Source: Acidobacteriaceae bacterium (GTDB lineage: Bacteria; Acidobacteriota; Terriglobia; Terriglobales; Acidobacteriaceae). Taken from it: DNA of 9,087 nt. The stretch covers positions 1-9,087 of the forward strand of contig JASHUH010000065.1 of the NCBI GenBank assembly GCA_030040115.1, written 5' to 3'. Both the position numbers and the translations under genes were made by a program. Positions 6,572 through 9,087 of the stretch are shown here, in pieces. The first letter of the stretch is position 1, and each line of letters begins with the position of its first letter. The notes under the pieces were generated by a model. The model had not been told where the DNA came from. It searched no databases and saw only the letters and a list, made by a program, of their open reading frames with translations.

Positions 6572-6882
6572 ACTGTCCCTTCGTAGCTGAATATCTTCGC
6601 GGCGTTCCCTGTGCTTGCACCCAAAACCCTCTCGAAGCCGCCTGCTTGATTGCACGCCTGTCGCGGACCGTGATCCGGAAACCATGCCCTGCAACGGCAC
6701 ATATCCCGACAGAGGAACAATATACCGCTACGCGACGCTGCCTGTCCGCCGCGCCATCCAACCGGAATCGACCTGGGAGCTTCTTTGCACAAGCTGATCC
6801 CGGGCCGGCCGCAGTCCAGGAAAGAGCGGAATCGCGCCAATCCATCAGGCGCTTGCGCGGCGGTTGCGCCTCCACGCCACGG
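6572..6882. other. Non-coding interval upstream of the GH116 operon
   Basis: This 311-bp interval separates the porin stop from the GH116 start. No gene is supported: frames crossing it are Arg-rich shadows that run into the flanking genes. It presumably contains the GH116-operon promoter. A 6-bp-arm inverted repeat, AGGCGC (6847-6852) and GCGCCT (6866-6871), lies 12 bp beyond the porin stop but has no following T-run on the minus strand, so it is at best a weak 3'-end structure. Confidence 0.6.
6719..6748 (-). promoter_or_regulatory. Weak candidate promoter for the GH116-GTPase operon
   Basis: On the minus strand, CGGACA (6748-6743) is followed after 18 bp by TATATT (6724-6719), four and five matches to the -35 and -10 consensus respectively. 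It would give a leader of about 140 nt before the GH116 ATG. It was chosen by eye, and no operator is recognisable around it. Confidence 0.25.
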
Positions 6883-8400
6883 TCAAAAATCGGTATGGAA
6901 GCGCGCCGACGAGACGTCGACGGGTCCCCGGGCCTGGTTATAGCCGGGATCGTTGATGTGCTGGAAATCGTAGGAGAGGAAAAAGCCACGCCACAGGTGC
7001 GCCGTATAGAAGCTTTCGATAATCTTTTCGTGGCCGTAGGTGAGGCCGCCGTCGCCGAGCAGGAACCCCAACCCTCCGAGGGCTAGGTACTGCTGGTGCG
7101 AGCCCACAATGCCATTCATCACGAATGCGGCTCCGGCCCTATCCTGGGACCGTCGCCAAAGCCGCCCCATGGAGAAGCCGCCCAATTCGAGGGTGCGGTC
7201 GTCTTCGGTGTAGCAATACGACTCGTTATGCCCGTCGCTCCAGCCCAACCGCCCGAAAACGCCGATGTCGGAGTTGACCTCCTGCTGGAAGTTCAGCCCG
7301 AAACCATAGCGATGACGGCCTTCGCGCCGGGTGGCGACGATATCGGGGGTCGCGGTCTGGCCATCGAGAAACTCGGCGTTGGCTTGTTCATAATTGCCCA
7401 TGTTGGCGTGATTGAGATAGGCCAGCAAGCGCACCACCCCCGGCCGATGGCCAATCCGATTTCCCCGTGCTTCCAATTCGAGATTTTCCGCCCGCGCCCG
7501 CGCCACGTCGGCGTCGAGGTGGATGCCGTTGGCGATTTTCGGCATGAGGGTCTCGGCAAAGCGAGCTGACCACCAGCCGTCGTCGTACTCCAGCAAGCCG
7601 CCGTCGGTATAACCACGGGTGTTGGCGGCGTAATCGTAAGCCCCGTTATTGTCCACCGTCCAGTTCATGAATTGCAGATGGTCGTCCGATCCCCACTCGT
7701 TCTCATCGAAGAAGTCGGTCAGATCGAATTTGCCCAAGCGGAACTCGATGCGTCGCGCGGGAAGGCTCGTCGCCAGGTGCAACTCGTCGCGGTCCTCGTC
7801 CACGCGAGCCTTGCTCAGGGGAATCATCTGGCGCAGCATCAACCGGGCCAGGTACGGCGATTTCGAAAGCGGCAACCCCAGCACCAGCCGCACCGAGTCC
7901 AGATTGGTGTACCCGGCAAGGCCATTGGCGTTGCCGATGCCGTTGCCGGTCGCGTCCTCAAGGTCGGCAAATACCTCCGTGGTCGGCGTAAGCTCATAGC
8001 CTGTGAAGAGCGTCATCACGTGCGTGGTCGCGCTCTGCCCCCAGGGCGTCAGGCTATTCGGGCCGTTGTATTTTGCCGGGAAAGCCGGATGGCCTTGCAG
8101 AATCAGGTTAACCTGGCCGGAAATCCAGTAGCGGCCCGTTTCCGTGTGCGGAAACACCGTTTCGGGATCGCCGGGCGCGGAGCTTTCAGGGTTGGATTGA
8201 TCGGCAGTCGGGCTGGGCGCCGGCGGAGCGGCTTGTTCGGCCCCCGTGATGGAGAGCAACACGTTCTGCGCTTGCGGAGCCAACGGAAAATGAGCAGAAG
8301 CTTGAGCAGACACGCCGATAGCGCACAGCCCCTCCAACCAGAACACGGCCACCGCGCCCGCGAGGATGAAGCAGCACGAGTTGGAGCAGCGGCCGCGCAT
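6883..8400 (-). CDS. OprB-like outer-membrane porin, divergent from an RcnR-type regulator
   Basis: This 505-residue protein has a hydrophobic signal peptide with probable cleavage after SAQA (about residue 34). A Pro/Ser-rich linker follows (about 55-87), then a beta-barrel-like domain beginning GRYWISGQVNLILQGH and ending in a C-terminal phenylalanine, the usual outer-membrane signature. Conserved stretches such as LGLPLSKSPYLARLMLRQ, RRIEFRLGKFDLTDFFD and FMNWTVDNNGAYDYAANTRGY resemble the carbohydrate-selective OprB family of Acidobacteriota and Proteobacteria, from which it would be annotated as a sugar porin. The divergent metal-sensor gene and the shared operator argue instead for, or in addition to, passage of nickel or cobalt, or a complex of these. 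The ATG at 8400 is the only plausible start, since an in-frame stop lies 12 bp upstream. The nearest GGAG is about 17 nt away, so the ribosome site is poor. The barrel has scattered histidines but no His-rich loop. Confidence 0.8.
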   Translation of the reverse strand: MRGRCSNSCCFILAGAVAVFWLEGLCAIGVSAQASAHFPLAPQAQNVLLSITGAEQAAPPAPSPTADQSNPESSAPGDPETVFPHTETGRYWISGQVNLILQGHPAFPAKYNGPNSLTPWGQSATTHVMTLFTGYELTPTTEVFADLEDATGNGIGNANGLAGYTNLDSVRLVLGLPLSKSPYLARLMLRQMIPLSKARVDEDRDELHLATSLPARRIEFRLGKFDLTDFFDENEWGSDDHLQFMNWTVDNNGAYDYAANTRGYTDGGLLEYDDGWWSARFAETLMPKIANGIHLDADVARARAENLELEARGNRIGHRPGVVRLLAYLNHANMGNYEQANAEFLDGQTATPDIVATRREGRHRYGFGLNFQQEVNSDIGVFGRLGWSDGHNESYCYTEDDRTLELGGFSMGRLWRRSQDRAGAAFVMNGIVGSHQQYLALGGLGFLLGDGGLTYGHEKIIESFYTAHLWRGFFLSYDFQHINDPGYNQARGPVDVSSARFHTDF

Positions 8401-8429
8401 ACAATGGAAGCTTCAACACTCCTACTTTG

Positions 8430-8459
8430 TTAGTACCATACCCCGGCTGGGTATGGCAA
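8430..8459 (-). promoter_or_regulatory. Candidate porin promoter with the operator in its spacer
   Basis: On the minus strand, TTGCCA (8459-8454, five of six to the -35 consensus) and TACTAA (8435-8430, a weak -10) are separated by 18 bp. The palindrome at 8436-8456 fills that spacer and touches both boxes, so a bound repressor would exclude RNA polymerase. Transcription would begin near 8423, giving a leader of only about 23 nt. The oppositely directed rcnR promoter must overlap the same palindrome, since only 74 bp separate the two start codons. Confidence 0.5.
8436..8456. promoter_or_regulatory. CsoR/RcnR-type operator palindrome
   Basis: CCATACCC-CGGCT-GGGTATGG is a perfect inverted repeat with 8-bp arms and a 5-nt centre. 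The TACCC...GGGTA core with a G/C-rich centre is the hallmark of CsoR/RcnR/FrmR-family operators. It lies 19 bp before the start codon of the regulator gene and 36 bp before the porin start, the only extended palindrome in this intergenic region, and is therefore likely to control both genes. Confidence 0.85.
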
Positions 8460-8474
8460 GCGGAGGGATGAGGA

Positions 8475-8747
8475 ATGTCGCATCAGGAACGGGAAAAGGC
8501 GAAGCTGTTGCAGCGCCTCAGAAAAGTGCGCGGCCAGTTGGAAGCAGTGGAGCGCTCGCTGGTGGCCGACCAGGATTGCGGCGATCAACTGATGTTGTTG
8601 GCCGCCGTCCGCGGCGGCGTCAACGCGCTCATGGGCGAAGTGCTCGAGACCCACATCCGCTTCCACCTGGTGGACGGAGCCAAGGAGCAGATTGCCCCCG
8701 AGCTGGCAGAGGACCTGATCGATCTTGTGCATGCTTATCTGAAGTAA
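8475..8747 (+). CDS. rcnR: CsoR/RcnR-family metal-responsive repressor with Ni/Co-type ligand set
   Basis: This 90-residue all-helical DNA-binding protein belongs to the CsoR/RcnR/FrmR family; these tetramers release DNA when metal or another inducer binds. The length equals E. coli RcnR. Residues H3, C35, H60 and H64 are all present, the four positions that bind Ni(II)/Co(II) in RcnR. CsoR would instead show a Cys-His-Cys copper set, and FrmR has Glu at position 64. Overall wording (RVRGQLEAVERSL-like first helix, EVLETHIRFH) is also close to FrmR, so a formaldehyde or zinc response is the main alternative. The ATG at 8475 has GGAGGG seven bases upstream and supplies H3 in the right place, which supports this start. 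The gene is divergent from the porin gene across a shared operator and is probably autoregulated. No RcnA-type efflux pump is visible in the window. Confidence 0.85.
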   Translation: MSHQEREKAKLLQRLRKVRGQLEAVERSLVADQDCGDQLMLLAAVRGGVNALMGEVLETHIRFHLVDGAKEQIAPELAEDLIDLVHAYLK

Positions 8748-8792
8748 GCCCATGCGCAATGAAACCGCTAGCCGCCGCACCGCGACCTTGAT

Positions 8793-8816
8793 GCCGCGCA
8801 TGGGAGCGGCTTTTAA
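8793..8816 (+). terminator. Weak candidate terminator after the regulator gene
   Basis: GCCGC (8793-8797) and GCGGC (8806-8810) can pair across an 8-nt loop and are followed directly by TTTTAA. It lies 45 bp beyond the regulator stop and before the convergent transporter gene. The stem is only 5 bp, so the call is tentative. Confidence 0.3.
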
Positions 8817-8847
8817 CCATGGTAGTGGGCCGCCGGTTCGAGGATTG

Positions 8848-9087
8848 TTAACGTTCGGTTGAATCCTGCCGCTTGGCGTTGGATTCGCCTATCCTCACAG
8901 CAGGCGTGTTACCGCCGCCGTCGCGGCGGACCAACGATGCCGGGGCCTCTTCCTCAACGTGCGCTTTGCGCCGCCCGTGTTCCATCCGCCGGCCGATCAA
9001 CAGCATCGCTCCGGCGGAAACCGCGATCATCCCCGCCACCGCGTCCATCCCGGCCGAGTAGCTGCCGGAGTGCTGTTTGAACCAGCC
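8848..9087 (-). CDS. MFS-like transporter, C-terminal fragment (cut by window edge)
   Basis: The last 79 codons of a minus-strand gene are present. The visible product begins GWFKQHSGSYSAGMDAVAG, the short loop and entry into the last membrane helix typical of major facilitator transporters, where a GW...TGSY..G pattern precedes helix 12. A hydrophobic helix follows (roughly visible residues 14-32), ending in GRRM. After it comes a 44-residue hydrophilic tail rich in charged residues with only two histidines, so it lacks the His-rich tail of NreB-type nickel exporters. Substrate and exact family cannot be set from this fragment. It converges on the regulator gene with about 100 bp between stops, so co-regulation through the operator at 8436-8456 is not implied. 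Confidence 0.6.
   Translation of the reverse strand, partial: GWFKQHSGSYSAGMDAVAGMIAVSAGAMLLIGRRMEHGRRKAHVEEEAPASLVRRDGGGNTPAVRIGESNAKRQDSTER

Noticed and set aside
6572..6700. N-terminal extension of the GH116 gene to an ATG at 6700
   Set aside because: It would bury the Tat motif at residue 52 and has no family support; the ATG at 6571 has AAGGGA upstream.
6847..6871. Inverted repeat AGGCGC/GCGCCT after the porin as a terminator
   Set aside because: There is no T-run after the stem on the minus strand and the arms are only 6 bp with a 13-nt loop.
8424..8435. Possible third BlaI-type site (TTAGT half) near the porin promoter
   Set aside because: Only one arm matches; the other side reads ACTTTG. 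The stretch is better explained as the porin -10 region.
8752..8862. 36-codon plus-strand frame directly after the regulator gene
   Set aside because: No ribosome site or recognisable sequence, and it runs through the candidate terminator into the end of the convergent transporter gene.

Overview
The window is a GC-rich stretch of bacterial chromosome. It most resembles Acidobacteriota of the Solibacter/Bryobacter type. That placement is inferred from a BlaI/M56 pair, an OprB-like porin, a Tat-exported GH116 glycosidase and a short palindromic intergenic repeat of a kind I associate with those genomes. No rRNA or tRNA gene, CRISPR array, transposase, integrase or phage gene is visible. Genes are densely packed and nearly all lie on the minus strand.

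Layout. (1) Positions 2428 down to 1 look like one minus-strand operon: a BlaI-type repressor, a BlaR1-like M56 membrane metalloprotease, and the N-terminus of what is probably an HtrA/DegP-type envelope serine protease, cut by the window edge. A 16-bp inverted repeat lies in the blaI promoter region. A near-identical copy (14 of 16) covers the first codons of the protease gene, suggesting two operators for one repressor. (2) Positions 2429-2786 are non-coding. They hold the blaI promoter/operator, a 25-bp tandem duplication and a 106-bp nested inverted repeat (REP/MITE-like) that may also terminate the operon above it. (3) Positions 6571 to 2787 carry a two-gene minus-strand operon: a Tat-exported GH116 (GBA2-like) glycoside hydrolase and, with a 4-bp ATGA overlap, a COG0523/CobW-type GTPase. 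(4) Positions 6883-8747 hold a divergent pair: an OprB-like outer-membrane porin (minus) and a CsoR/RcnR-family repressor (plus). They share a 74-bp intergenic region containing a perfect 8-bp-arm palindrome of the CsoR/RcnR operator type. The regulator has the H3-C35-H60-H64 set of the nickel/cobalt sensor RcnR. (5) The right edge holds the C-terminus of an MFS-like transporter, convergent with the regulator.

Working model (inference). The right half looks like a metal-responsive outer-membrane uptake module: apo-RcnR would repress both the porin and itself through one operator, and metal would release it. The GH116/GTPase operon may couple a cytoplasmic metallochaperone-like GTPase to an enzyme that folds before Tat export. 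The left half looks like an envelope-stress circuit in which a protease-linked sensor relieves BlaI repression of an operon that includes another protease.
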